The notes: generated by a model from the sequence alone, not told the origin. Positions 1 to 8,312 are shown, numbered from the stretch's first letter. The stretch: DNA of 64,000 nucleotides from Actinobacillus genomosp. 1 (GCF_029774175.1 NZ_CP103834.1:196501-260500); one strand, 5' to 3'. Program-made: numbers and translations.

Positions 1-121
1 TTTAGATTTTTACGCTTGTTTTGTTTTCATTGTAATTGTATATTTTGATAAATACTCTATTGTTGAGTGTTTTATTGTGTTTACTCATATCTATTAAGTA
101 ATTTAAATTTAAGGATCTATT

Positions 122-727
122 ATGAAAACATTGAAAATTTCGTTTTTAGTTTCATTAATTCTTACTACTACGGCTTGCGGTGGTAGTGGTACGGCTAAAA
201 CACCGGATGGTGATAAAATAAATTTAACGATTAGTCCGGAAGGTACGGTAGGAGCTAAAACAACAGAAGGTATTTTATTGGGGATGAATAATTCCGATTC
301 TTTCTATGGTGTTTGGCGTAATGATGCGGAAACCGTGCGTGAATTACGTTATCAAGGTTCAGAAGCTATTAATATTCCTACATCGGGTATTGCAACTTAT
401 AAAGGTGATGCAGTGTGGATTAGCGGATATGATAAGGGGTTTGTAAAAGGTGGAGAAACAACCTTAAATGTTGATTTTGATAACAAGACTGTTGATGGAA
501 AAATAGATTTTTCCATTTTCAAAGGAGATGAATTAAGACGAGATATTACGTTACATCAAGGTAATTTATCTGGTGCAAAATTTTCCGGACAGGCAAGCGT
601 GATTGGTAATTCAGAAGGTCGGTATGAAGGCGCATTGTTTGGTGATGGAGCTAAGCAGGCGGCGGGTTTAGTTCAATTTGAAAATAATAGCAAATTGGAT
701 GTGAGTTTCGGTGGTCAAAAACAATAG
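122..727 (+). CDS. Surface lipoprotein with TbpB-like barrel (Slam-dependent type)
   Basis: A 201-residue predicted outer-membrane lipoprotein. A lysine-containing, hydrophobic signal peptide ends in a lipobox with Cys19, followed by a Gly/Ser linker (CGGSGTAK). The C-terminal part, about residues 150-190, has the alternating beta pattern FSGQASV...GRYEGALFGDGAKQAAG, seen in the C-terminal barrels of transferrin-binding protein B, factor-H-binding-like and other Slam-exported surface lipoproteins. It is much shorter than TbpB (about 550-600 aa), so it holds at most one handle plus one barrel. The start is supported by AAGGAT 8 bases upstream. No Slam translocator gene is visible in the window. 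The ligand cannot be read from the sequence; haem, transferrin or complement factor binding are possibilities only. Confidence 0.75.
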   Translation: MKTLKISFLVSLILTTTACGGSGTAKTPDGDKINLTISPEGTVGAKTTEGILLGMNNSDSFYGVWRNDAETVRELRYQGSEAINIPTSGIATYKGDAVWISGYDKGFVKGGETTLNVDFDNKTVDGKIDFSIFKGDELRRDITLHQGNLSGAKFSGQASVIGNSEGRYEGALFGDGAKQAAGLVQFENNSKLDVSFGGQKQ

Positions 728-734
728 GATTAAA

Positions 735-1172
735 ATGAAAAAATTACTGATTATTACCGCTATTAGTACATTTCTTTCGGCATGCGCAACCGTACCGATG
801 GCTTCTTTAGAGAAGAGTAATGCATTGAAACAATTTCATGCTCCGACTCAAGAACATTCCGGTATTTATATCTATAGACCTAATTCGGTCTTCGGAGCTG
901 CACTTAAGAAGAATGTTTATCTTGATGATCAACTAATTGGAGAAACGGCTAAAGGTGTTTTCTTCCATAAATTGGTTTCACCGGGAACGCATAAAGTCGC
1001 TACGGAATCGGAGTTCAGCAATAACACTCTCGTATTTTCAACCGTTGGCGGACAAAATTATTTTGTACGTCAATATATGAAAATAGGTGCGTTTGTCGGT
1101 GGGGCGGGTGTTGAACTTGTTGATGAAAAGCAGGCAAAAACAGAAATGGCGGACGTTCATTTGGCTCAATAA
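735..1172 (+). CDS. DUF2846-type lipoprotein
   Basis: A 145-residue predicted lipoprotein. The reading frame is open from 711, but the ATG at 735 gives a clean signal peptide with lipobox LSAC (Cys17) and has AGGAT just upstream, whereas the earlier start would put eight polar residues before it. The mature part carries the pattern SGIYIYRPNSVFGAALKKNV...LIGE, then a G(x)FF and PGTHKV segment, as in DUF2846 proteins, which are small envelope lipoproteins of unknown function. It begins 7 bases after the previous lipoprotein gene, so the two are probably co-transcribed. Function unknown. Confidence 0.8.
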   Translation: MKKLLIITAISTFLSACATVPMASLEKSNALKQFHAPTQEHSGIYIYRPNSVFGAALKKNVYLDDQLIGETAKGVFFHKLVSPGTHKVATESEFSNNTLVFSTVGGQNYFVRQYMKIGAFVGGAGVELVDEKQAKTEMADVHLAQ

Positions 1173-1174
1173 AA

Positions 1175-1236
1175 AAATAAGCGGTCTAATTTCCATACTT
1201 TTTTGCAAAAGAAATAAAAATCAGACCGCTTGTTTT
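1175..1236. terminator. Bidirectional terminator built from inverted uptake signals
   Basis: The arms AAGCGGTCT (1179-1187) and AGACCGCTT (1223-1231) are perfect complements, flanked by A-rich and T-rich tracts on opposite sides. It lies between convergent genes (DUF2846 lipoprotein and tyrA), so it can end transcripts from both directions. Both arms are copies of the A. pleuropneumoniae-type DNA uptake signal. Confidence 0.65.
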
Positions 1237-2356
1237 ATTTACGATTATCGTTCGCTTGTTGTAGTAGTATTCGACTTTCTTTTAAGAATTGTTCCGAATA
1301 ATCGCCAAACCAATGATGAACTTCTTCAAAGGCTTGGATAAAGCCGGCTTTATCATTATTTTTGAAGAATTCTAAGCTGGTGGCAAAAGTGTCTTTCAGT
1401 GATTCGATTACGGCAAGATTTTCCGGTTTATCCGAAATAATATCGGCATATAAACCGCCGTCTTGCGCAAATAAACGTCCGATCATTGCTAACTCTAAAC
1501 GGTAAATCGGTGAAGACAGTGCCAAAAGCTGTGATAATTTGACCGGTTGGCGGGATAAGTGCAAACCGAAAGTAAAAGTCGAGAAGTGGCGTAATGCTTG
1601 AATATAGGTCATTGCATGATCGTGTTCGTGAGCATCGATAACCTCAATTTTTGCACCCCAAATTTTAATTTGTTCGATAAACCATTCGTATTTTTCGGAA
1701 AAACGTCCGTGGCAACAAGCAACCAATTGTTTCGCCATGGAAGCAATGTCCGGTCCGAACATCGGATGTAAACCGACGACCGGACCGCTATGTACTTCCA
1801 ACATTCTTTCCAGCGGTTGTGCTTTAACGGAGGTTAAATCCGCTAAAATCATATTTTCGGTTAAAAACGGTTGTAGGCGTTCAATCGTTTCCAACGTTTT
1901 AGCTATCGGTACGCAAACGATAACCAAATCGGTTTCAGCGAGAATTTGTTCCGCTTGATTCCAATCTTGACTGCCTAACGTTTCCACCCTATAGCCCGAA
2001 AGCGTTAGAAAACGTGCAAATAATCCGCCCAATTTTCCTTTACCGCCGACAATTACGATTTTATGAATATGCGGATTCGTGGTTTTAAAGCCGTGTTTGT
2101 TTTCATTCACATAAGATTCACGCATTACTCGTCTTAATACGTCTTCGATTAAGTCGGCGGGAACGCCTTGCTTTTCCGCTTCTTGACGGCGGGCGGCTAT
2201 CATTGCCGTTTCGCGTTCCGGCGCATAAACGGGAATACCGTGTTCCGATTTAACTTTTCCCACCTCGGCGACTAATTTTAAACGTTCGGCAAACAGTCGG
2301 ATTAATTGTTGATCAACTTGATCGATTTGTTCTCGTAAAGGATTGAGCGGATTCAT
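1235..2356 (-). CDS. tyrA: T-protein: chorismate mutase / prephenate dehydrogenase
   Basis: Bifunctional enzyme of tyrosine synthesis, 373 residues, as in E. coli TyrA. Residues 1 to about 88 form an AroQ-type chorismate mutase helix bundle (LREQIDQVDQQLIRLFAERLKL at the start; longer motifs not quoted). From residue 100 an NAD-binding prephenate dehydrogenase domain follows, with the glycine-rich loop GGKGKLGG (104-111) and the HPMFGP signature (197-202). It lies downstream of aroF on the same strand, the classical aroF-tyrA pairing that couples DAHP synthesis to tyrosine formation. The intervening gap of 112 bp contains an uptake-signal inverted repeat that could attenuate read-through. Confidence 0.97.
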   Translation of the reverse strand: MNPLNPLREQIDQVDQQLIRLFAERLKLVAEVGKVKSEHGIPVYAPERETAMIAARRQEAEKQGVPADLIEDVLRRVMRESYVNENKHGFKTTNPHIHKIVIVGGKGKLGGLFARFLTLSGYRVETLGSQDWNQAEQILAETDLVIVCVPIAKTLETIERLQPFLTENMILADLTSVKAQPLERMLEVHSGPVVGLHPMFGPDIASMAKQLVACCHGRFSEKYEWFIEQIKIWGAKIEVIDAHEHDHAMTYIQALRHFSTFTFGLHLSRQPVKLSQLLALSSPIYRLELAMIGRLFAQDGGLYADIISDKPENLAVIESLKDTFATSLEFFKNNDKAGFIQAFEEVHHWFGDYSEQFLKESRILLQQANDNRK

Positions 2357-2390
2357 ATAAGGGTCCTTTATGCTATCGAAAGATTCATAA

Positions 2391-2439
2391 AATAAGCGGT
2401 CAAATTTTTAAATTTTTTGGCAAAATGTGTCCGCTTATT
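2391..2439 (-). terminator. Uptake-signal inverted repeat between aroF and tyrA
   Basis: AATAAGCGG (2391-2399) and CCGCTTATT (2431-2439) are perfect 9-bp arms around a T/A-rich 31-base loop. On the minus strand it follows aroF and precedes tyrA, so it may reduce tyrA transcription relative to aroF or simply be a paired uptake signal. The loop is long for an intrinsic terminator, so its termination activity is uncertain. Confidence 0.4.
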
Positions 2440-2468
2440 CGTTTTATATCGAACCTTTTAGGCTGGTG

Positions 2469-3530
2469 TTAAGCTCTTAATTTTTCAGCAAAATCGGTTA
2501 AGAGATTTTCCGTCGTTTGCCAATCGATGCAGGCATCGGTAATAGATACGCCGTATTGCATTTGAGCGAAAGGCAGATCGGAAGATTGGTTACCGGCATG
2601 TAAATGGCTTTCGATCATTAAACCGATAATCGAACGGTTTCCGTTTAATAATTGTTCTAACGCATTTTCGGTAACAAGCGGCTGACGGCGATAATCTTTA
2701 TTTGAGTTACCGTGGCTACAGTCAATCATAATTGCTTCCGGTAAGCCGGCGTTACGTAATGCGATTTCACATTCCTCAACATATTGCTTTTCAAAATTAG
2801 GTGTTTTTCCGCCGCGTAGAATCACATGGCTATCCGGATTACCCTTAGTATGCAATAAATTCACCTGACCTTTTTGGTTGATGCCGATAAAGCTATGGCT
2901 TTGTGCGGCGGATTGCATTGCATTAATCGCTACGGATAAACTGCCGTCCGTGCCGTTTTTAAAACCGACCGCCATAGATAAACCGGAAGCCAATTCTCGG
3001 TGAGTTTGTGACTCTGTCGTACGAGCCCCGATTGCCGACCAACTGAATAGATCCGCCAAATATTGCGGAGTCATCGGATCTAAGGCTTCGGTGGCAAGCG
3101 GTAAACCTAATTCGGCAAGTTCTAAACAGAGTTTACGTCCGACACGTAAACCGGTTTCAACGTCAAAAGTACCGTCAATCTTAGGGTCGTTAATCAAGCC
3201 TTTCCAGCCTACGGTAGTACGCGGTTTTTCAAAATATACACGCATTACGATATAAAGTTTATCCGAAACGCTGTCGGCTAATGTTTTTAATTTTTTACCG
3301 TATTCGATGGCGGCTACCGGATCATGAATAGAACAAGGACCGATAACAATCAGTTTACGTGGATCACGTTTATGAATAATATCCGAGATTTCTCGACGTG
3401 ATGTTTCGATTTGTTTACGCAGATGTTCTGACAACGGTAATTCGGCTTTTAATTCAGCCGGGGTAAGCAATACTTTCTCGTCAATAATATTCACATTATG
3501 TAAACTGTCCTGATTAACTACGGTGTTCAT
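2469..3530 (-). CDS. aroF: 3-deoxy-7-phosphoheptulonate (DAHP) synthase, AroF type
   Basis: First enzyme of the shikimate pathway, condensing phosphoenolpyruvate and erythrose 4-phosphate. It has 353 residues, the normal class I length. GPCSIHDP (64-71) and KPRTTVGWKG (102-111) are the family signatures. The N-terminus (NVNIIDEKVLLTP), the stretch LATEALDP and the later segment DCSHGNSNKDYRRQP resemble E. coli AroF (the tyrosine-sensitive isozyme) more than AroG, and the gene sits just upstream of tyrA as aroF does in enterics. Homologues in this family are often labelled aroG. Feedback specificity is inferred, not demonstrated. Confidence 0.93.
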   Translation of the reverse strand: MNTVVNQDSLHNVNIIDEKVLLTPAELKAELPLSEHLRKQIETSRREISDIIHKRDPRKLIVIGPCSIHDPVAAIEYGKKLKTLADSVSDKLYIVMRVYFEKPRTTVGWKGLINDPKIDGTFDVETGLRVGRKLCLELAELGLPLATEALDPMTPQYLADLFSWSAIGARTTESQTHRELASGLSMAVGFKNGTDGSLSVAINAMQSAAQSHSFIGINQKGQVNLLHTKGNPDSHVILRGGKTPNFEKQYVEECEIALRNAGLPEAIMIDCSHGNSNKDYRRQPLVTENALEQLLNGNRSIIGLMIESHLHAGNQSSDLPFAQMQYGVSITDACIDWQTTENLLTDFAEKLRA

Positions 3531-3544
3531 TTTTGTTTCCTTCT

Positions 3545-3585
3545 CTGTAAAATTTTTAATACATTATTACTTTACAATTTTACAG
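3545..3585. promoter_or_regulatory. Inverted repeat upstream of aroF
   Basis: The perfect 10-bp arms CTGTAAAATT (3545-3554) and AATTTTACAG (3576-3585) flank an AT-rich centre in the short gap before aroF, overlapping the end of the upstream heptosyltransferase gene. The words TGTAAA and TTTACA are the half-sites of TyrR boxes, but a TyrR box needs 6 bp between them and here they are 27 bp apart. It may be an operator or a weak hairpin. Confidence 0.3.
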
Positions 3586-4618
3586 CCAGTGTTTCAACTA
3601 TTTTTTTCTTTACATCGCTCACTGAGATTCGCTCCATTAATTTTTCTCCGGATTTACTTCTCGCTTTAGTCGCCCAAGGTAACTTATTCCACGGCTTTCC
3701 ATAATAATCCAATACGGCTTGATCATAGACGGAAACAACGTTGTGCTGATCATTATAGGGGGCGGTTCGACGAGGATTATGAATCGCATATAAGCCGATA
3801 ACCGGTGTACCTTGCGTAGTTGCAATATGTGCCGCACCGGTATCCGGCGAGATAACCAAATCAACCTGCTTAATTAATGCAGTAAGCTGTTTTAAATTGG
3901 TTTTTCCGGTAATATTGATACAATTCGGTGCTAATTGCTGAATTTTTGCTGCAGTTTCCATTTCATAAGCAGAAGGGGAACCGGCAATAATCACATTGAT
4001 ATTTTGTGCGGTAAGCCATTGAGCAAGTTCTGCATTAGGTGCTGCTCCCCAATCTTTTTCCTGTTTACTGGAACAAGGCGCAATCAGTACGTTTTTCTTG
4101 TTCTTATCAATAAAAGCGGCACTATAATTCAGATCGGACTGACTTAAAGGTAGCGACCAACGAGGCGTTAAATCAGTCACACCGATTGCTTTGGCGAACA
4201 TCATTTGCCCGTCCAAAACGTGTGGAGAAGCAGTCATTTCCACTTTTTCATTAGTAAAAAGCCATTGCATTTCACGCGCGCGATCTCGATTAAAACCGAT
4301 TTTCTTCGTCGCTTTAATGCCTAACGAAATCATTGAAGCACGAAAGGCGGTTTGCATATTTAATAAAAAATCAAACCGCTTGTGAGCGAGTGTTTTCCAT
4401 AGTGTAAAGATTCCTTTCCAACCTGTTTTTTTATCATAGGGAATCAATTCGACATTGGCTAAGCCTTGCATTAAGCTCGCTTCCGTTTTACCGATAATCC
4501 AACAGATTTCGGCATTAGGGTATTGGCGTTGAATCGCCTGAACGACAGCGAGAGTGTGACATACGTCCCCGATTGCGGACAGGCGTAAAATACAGATATT
4601 AAGCGGTTGTTTTTTCAT
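3572..4618 (-). CDS. opsX: Glycosyltransferase family 9, OpsX-like heptosyltransferase
   Basis: A 348-residue GT-B enzyme of the ADP-heptose transferase family (GT9), acting at the cytoplasmic face of the inner membrane on lipooligosaccharide inner core. The N-terminal acceptor-side loop LSAIGDV (13-19) and the C-terminal donor-binding motif SPDTGAAHIA (257-266) are both present, so it looks functional. Overall pattern, including GFNRDRAREMQWLF, resembles the Haemophilus OpsX group, which adds the first heptose to phosphorylated Kdo; I recall this from the family, and assignment to OpsX rather than another GT9 subfamily is moderate. It lies 41 bp upstream of aroF on the same strand but has no metabolic link with it. 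Confidence 0.8.
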   Translation of the reverse strand: MKKQPLNICILRLSAIGDVCHTLAVVQAIQRQYPNAEICWIIGKTEASLMQGLANVELIPYDKKTGWKGIFTLWKTLAHKRFDFLLNMQTAFRASMISLGIKATKKIGFNRDRAREMQWLFTNEKVEMTASPHVLDGQMMFAKAIGVTDLTPRWSLPLSQSDLNYSAAFIDKNKKNVLIAPCSSKQEKDWGAAPNAELAQWLTAQNINVIIAGSPSAYEMETAAKIQQLAPNCINITGKTNLKQLTALIKQVDLVISPDTGAAHIATTQGTPVIGLYAIHNPRRTAPYNDQHNVVSVYDQAVLDYYGKPWNKLPWATKARSKSGEKLMERISVSDVKKKIVETLAVKL

Positions 4619-4667
4619 TAAAATTTGCGCATTGAAATAGTAAGTGGATTAACTCTTGGATAATATA

Positions 4668-4696
4668 GCAAAAACCCACGCTTTGCGTGGGTTTAT
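4668..4696 (-). terminator. Rho-independent terminator of pykA
   Basis: Read on the minus strand, CCCACG-CAAAG-CGTGGG (4675-4692 on the plus strand CCCACG...CGTGGG) is followed by a T-run into TTTTTGC. It begins about 20 bases after the pykA stop codon. Confidence 0.85.
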
Positions 4697-4714
4697 TCGG
4701 ATTGAATTCAGAGA

Positions 4715-6154
4715 TTATTCAACTTTTAGTAAACGGCTGGTATTTGTACCGCCTTCTTTTAATTCGTCACCTTGAGTTAATAATACTAAATCGCCTGACA
4801 TTAAATAACCTTTCTCTTTTAATAATGCGATGGCTTTTTTCGCACCTTCGAAAGTACGGCTTTCTTCATCATAGAAGACCGGTGTTACACCACGATAGAG
4901 AGCAGTACGATTTAATGCTTTTTGATTACGAGATAATGCGTAAATAGGTAAGCCTGAGCTGATGCGGCTCATTAATTTCGCCGTTTCTCCGGAATGGGTT
5001 AAAGCGATAAGCGCCGATACGCCTTCTAAGTGATTAGCGGTGTACATCGCAGACATTGCAACCGCTTCATCAATCGTTGCAAACGTACCTTCCATACGGT
5101 GACGAGAGATGTTGATACTCGGCATAATTTCAGCACCTAAACAGACTTCAGCCATTGATTTAACCGTTTCTACCGGATAATCGCCGTTTGCCGTTTCGCC
5201 TGAAAGCATTACCGCATCGGTACCGTCTAATACCGCATTTGCTACGTCCATTACTTCAGCACGTGTCGGCATCGGTTTTTTGATCATTGATTCCATCATT
5301 TGAGTTGCGGTAATTACAACACGGTTTAATTTACGCGCACGACGAATTAAACGTTTTTGTACACCGACTAACGCCGCATCACCGATTTCAACACCTAAGT
5401 CGCCACGAGCAACCATTACTACGTCAGCACCTAAAATGATGTCGTCCATTGCTTCTTCGGTTGCAACGGTTTCCGCACGCTCTACTTTAGCTACGATTTT
5501 CGCTTCTAATCCCGCTTCACGTGCTAATTGACGAGCGTAATCTAAATCCGCACTGGATTGCGGGAATGATACCGCTAAGTAATCGACACCGATTTTAGCC
5601 GCAAGTTTAATGTCTTCTTTATCTTTTTCCGTTAATGCCGGTGCAGATAAACCGCCGCCTAACTTATTGATACCTTTGTTATTCGATAACGGACCGCCGA
5701 CAGTCACTTCCGTATGTACTTTTACGCCTTCAACGGAAAGAACTTTTAATTGTACGTTACCGTCATCTAATAAAAGAATATCACCCGGTACGACATCGTT
5801 CGGTAAGTTTTTATAGTCTAAACCGACCGCATCTTGATGACCTTCACCACGCGGTAAATCCGCATCTAAAGTGAATTTGTCACCGATATTTAAGAAAATT
5901 TTACCGTCTTTGAATGTAGAAACACGAATTTTAGGACCCTGTAAATCGCCTAAAATCGCTACGGTTTTACCTAATCTAGCTGCAATTTCACGTACTTTAT
6001 TTGCACGTTCAATATGATCTTCCGGCACACCGTGTGAGAAGTTCATACGAACCATATTTGCGCCTGCAGCAATAATTTTTTCCAAATTATTACCGCGATC
6101 GGTAGCTGGTCCCATTGTACAAACAATTTTTGTTCTTCTGAGTTTTCTAGACAT
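4715..6154 (-). CDS. pykA: Pyruvate kinase, PykA type
   Basis: Converts phosphoenolpyruvate and ADP to pyruvate and ATP, the last step of glycolysis. 479 residues, the length of E. coli pyruvate kinase II. Visible signatures: KIVCTMGPAT near the N-terminus, the substrate lysine in AKVERAE (Lys223), the metal/substrate loop VARGDLGVEIG (248-258) and SGETANGDYP (318-327) in the C-terminal allosteric region. The N-terminus MSRKLRRTKIVC matches the AMP-activated PykA rather than the fructose-bisphosphate-activated PykF form. Monocistronic, with its own terminator. The codons are biased towards the preferred set, as expected for a highly expressed gene. Confidence 0.96.
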   Translation of the reverse strand: MSRKLRRTKIVCTMGPATDRGNNLEKIIAAGANMVRMNFSHGVPEDHIERANKVREIAARLGKTVAILGDLQGPKIRVSTFKDGKIFLNIGDKFTLDADLPRGEGHQDAVGLDYKNLPNDVVPGDILLLDDGNVQLKVLSVEGVKVHTEVTVGGPLSNNKGINKLGGGLSAPALTEKDKEDIKLAAKIGVDYLAVSFPQSSADLDYARQLAREAGLEAKIVAKVERAETVATEEAMDDIILGADVVMVARGDLGVEIGDAALVGVQKRLIRRARKLNRVVITATQMMESMIKKPMPTRAEVMDVANAVLDGTDAVMLSGETANGDYPVETVKSMAEVCLGAEIMPSINISRHRMEGTFATIDEAVAMSAMYTANHLEGVSALIALTHSGETAKLMSRISSGLPIYALSRNQKALNRTALYRGVTPVFYDEESRTFEGAKKAIALLKEKGYLMSGDLVLLTQGDELKEGGTNTSRLLKVE

Positions 6155-6204
6155 TGATTAGACTCCGTAATTATTGATTATTTAGAAATTGAAAATTCTT
6201 TTCA

Positions 6205-6225
6205 TAGGCGGTATTTTAACGCCTA
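6205..6225 (-). promoter_or_regulatory. Hairpin in the pykA leader
   Basis: TAGGCG (6205-6210) and CGCCTA (6220-6225) pair around a 9-base loop, some 50 bp ahead of the pykA start. A TATAAT read on the minus strand lies slightly further upstream, near 6236-6241, so the hairpin would fall at the beginning of the pykA transcript. Role unknown. Confidence 0.35.
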
Positions 6226-6285
6226 AAACATTAAGTATTATACGCTTAAATCAAGTTGGTTTAAATATAGTTATGAGGTTTTCCT

Positions 6286-6777
6286 ATGAATATTTGGATT
6301 ATGCGCCATGGTGAAGCCGGGTTTAATGCGGCAATGGATAGTGAACGAAGTTTAACCGAGCATGGGCAAAAAACGGCTTATAAGCAGGGACAATGGTTGG
6401 CAAAACGTTTTCTTGAGCGGAATATTGTTTTGGATAAGATCATTGTTAGCCCGTTTTTACGTGCAAAACAAACTTTTGATGTTTTGCTTGAAGGTATGCG
6501 AGCGGTTGATTTTAAGCAAGATATAGCCGAGCTACCGATAGAAGTTTGGGAAGGGATAACGCCTTACGGCGATCCTGAGAATGTTAAAAACTATTTGGAT
6601 TTTTTACGAGAAGAAGGGGCTAAAAATATTTTAGTCGTGTCACATTTACCGTTAGTGTATGATTTAGTTCTGAGTTTGACGCAAGACCAGGAAAATGTGC
6701 ATTTTTATTCGGCGGTGATTGCGGAGATTGATTGGAAAACAGACTTCGGTAAAGTTTTAGCAATTGAAAATCCTTAA
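6286..6777 (+). CDS. sixA: Phosphohistidine phosphatase SixA
   Basis: A 163-residue histidine phosphatase of the branch that removes phosphate from histidine residues of phosphorelay or phosphotransferase proteins. The RHG motif (residues 7-9, His8 the nucleophile) and the second catalytic histidine in VVSHLPLV (His120) are present; the length fits SixA. In E. coli SixA acts on the NPr protein of the nitrogen-related PTS; the same target here is inference. GAGG lies upstream of the ATG. It is divergent from pykA and stands alone. Confidence 0.93.
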   Translation: MNIWIMRHGEAGFNAAMDSERSLTEHGQKTAYKQGQWLAKRFLERNIVLDKIIVSPFLRAKQTFDVLLEGMRAVDFKQDIAELPIEVWEGITPYGDPENVKNYLDFLREEGAKNILVVSHLPLVYDLVLSLTQDQENVHFYSAVIAEIDWKTDFGKVLAIENP

Positions 6778-6856
6778 ATGATAGTTTTTGGAATAATAAT
6801 AAAATTATTTTCATTTTTTTAGAAATTGTCCAATAAATAGGCTTCCCAATTATGTA

Positions 6857-6941
6857 AAAAGTGCGTATCATACGCACCTCAAAATCAGCCAAAGCTGACA
6901 TAGATTGATTAAAGAGTACGGTTTTTTAGCCGTACTTTTTA
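6857..6941 (+). ncRNA. Candidate structured small RNA or dusB leader
   Basis: A non-coding stretch between sixA and dusB contains three successive stem-loops: GTGCGT-ATCAT-ACGCAC (6862-6878), CAGC-CAAA-GCTG (about 6887-6898), and a strong terminator, AGTACGG...CCGTACT with T5 (6914-6940). A weak promoter-like pair (TTGTCC, then TTATGT 17-18 bp later) precedes it. A promoter, folded body and terminator suggest either a small RNA of about 75-80 nt or a leader attenuator for dusB-fis. It may equally be just the terminator of sixA with chance hairpins. Confidence 0.4.
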
Positions 6942-6942
6942 T
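6909..6942 (+). terminator. Rho-independent terminator upstream of dusB
   Basis: AGTACGG, a loop of eight T/A-rich bases, CCGTACT and TTTTTATTT form a classic intrinsic terminator 60 bp before the dusB start. It is about 130 bp after the sixA stop, so what it terminates (sixA or a separate short transcript) is open. Confidence 0.85.
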
Positions 6943-7000
6943 TTGGATATTTATCTCGTTAAATTTGCTTTAAATTTAATCACTTACGGAAGAAGAGAAT

Positions 7001-7963
7001 ATGCGTATAGGGCAATATGAATTAAAAAACCGTATTTTCCTCGCGCCGATGGCAGGTATTACCGACCAACCTTTTCGTCGCTTGTGTACTAAACTCGGAG
7101 CAAGTCTGACTTTTTCAGAGATGATGTCCACAAACCCTGACGTATGGCATACGGAAAAATCTCGTTTGAGGCTTGCGCATCATGAAGAGATTGGCATAAA
7201 TGCCGTACAAATTGCAGGGTCGGATCCAACGGAAATGGCAATGGCGGCGAAAGTCAATGTTGAGTACGGGGCACAAATTATTGATATCAATATGGGTTGC
7301 CCGGCTAAAAAGGTAAACAAGAAAATGGCGGGCTCCGCACTTCTACGTGAACCCGAATTAGTCGCTCAAATTTTAGATGCGGTCGTTAATGCTGTAGATG
7401 TGCCTGTAACATTAAAAATTAGAACAGGTTGGGATCAGGAAAATAGAAACTGTTTGGAGATTGCTAAAATTGCTGAAAAAGCAGGTATCTCCGCTTTAAC
7501 GATTCACGGTCGTACGCGTCATTGTCTTTTTGAAGGTAATGCCGAATACGACAGTATCAAAGCCGTTAAACAAGCGGTTTCTATTCCGATTATTGCTAAC
7601 GGCGATATAACCTCCGCAGAGAAAGCGAAGTATGTGTTAGATTATACGGGAGCGGATGCGGTTATGATCGGTAGAGGCAGTTTCGGTCGTCCTTGGTTGT
7701 TTAAGGAAGTTGAACAATTTTTAGAGAATGGTCGTCTTTTGGATTTGCCTTTAGATGAAAAATGCCAACTCATGTTTAAACATATTGAAGATCTTCATCG
7801 GTTTTACGGTGAACAAAAAGGTTATCGTATAGCGCGTAAACATGTCGGTTGGTATGCGGATCAATTGTCGCCAGACTTAACTTTTAAACGTACTTTCAAT
7901 GCGTTGGATTCGACAAAAGAACAATTACTCGCATTGGAAGATTTTATGAAATCGATTCGGTAG
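7001..7963 (+). CDS. dusB: tRNA-dihydrouridine synthase B
   Basis: An FMN-dependent TIM-barrel enzyme that reduces uridines in the D-loop of tRNA. 320 residues. The catalytic cysteine lies in NMGCPAKKVNKKMAGSALL (Cys100), the FMN phosphate site in NGDI...GADAVMIGRGSFGRPWL. It is followed after 28 bp by fis, the conserved dusB-fis operon of gammaproteobacteria, in which most control is exerted on fis through the dusB promoter. A terminator-like structure in the leader may add control. Confidence 0.97.
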   Translation: MRIGQYELKNRIFLAPMAGITDQPFRRLCTKLGASLTFSEMMSTNPDVWHTEKSRLRLAHHEEIGINAVQIAGSDPTEMAMAAKVNVEYGAQIIDINMGCPAKKVNKKMAGSALLREPELVAQILDAVVNAVDVPVTLKIRTGWDQENRNCLEIAKIAEKAGISALTIHGRTRHCLFEGNAEYDSIKAVKQAVSIPIIANGDITSAEKAKYVLDYTGADAVMIGRGSFGRPWLFKEVEQFLENGRLLDLPLDEKCQLMFKHIEDLHRFYGEQKGYRIARKHVGWYADQLSPDLTFKRTFNALDSTKEQLLALEDFMKSIR

Positions 7964-7991
7964 AATCCTTATTTTAGTTGGATAGAGGACA

Positions 7992-8288
7992 ATGTTAGAA
8001 CAACAACCTGTACAAAACCCATTAACGGTATCAATGTTAAATGCTCAAGCACAACAAGTGAATAAACCACTTCGTGACAATGTGAAAGCGGCATTAAAAA
8101 ATTATTTATCTCAATTAAACGGTGAAGATCCAACGGAATTATATGAGTTGGTATTATCTGAAATTGAACACCCGATGTTAGATATGGTTATGCAATATAC
8201 GCGCGGTAATCAAACTCGCGCTGCAACCATGTTAGGGATTAACCGTGGTACATTACGTAAAAAATTAAAAAAATACGGTATGGGCTAA
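7992..8288 (+). CDS. fis: DNA-binding nucleoid protein Fis
   Basis: A 98-residue nucleoid-associated DNA-bending protein that activates stable-RNA promoters in fast growth. The C-terminal helix-turn-helix (residues about 74-94, GNQTRAATMLGINRGTLRKK) is almost the same as in enteric Fis, and the length is the canonical 98. GAGGAC precedes the ATG by 3 bases. Second gene of the dusB-fis operon; ended by a strong bidirectional terminator. Confidence 0.98.
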   Translation: MLEQQPVQNPLTVSMLNAQAQQVNKPLRDNVKAALKNYLSQLNGEDPTELYELVLSEIEHPMLDMVMQYTRGNQTRAATMLGINRGTLRKKLKKYGMG

Positions 8289-8312
8289 TTTTTAACTCAT
8301 CTATTTTATGAT

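Noticed and set aside
1737..1958. Open frame on the plus strand inside tyrA
   Set aside because: Antisense to a clearly coding gene, no ribosome site, and no recognisable domain. Similar antisense frames in pflB, prlC, priA, hgbA and pykA were left out for the same reason.
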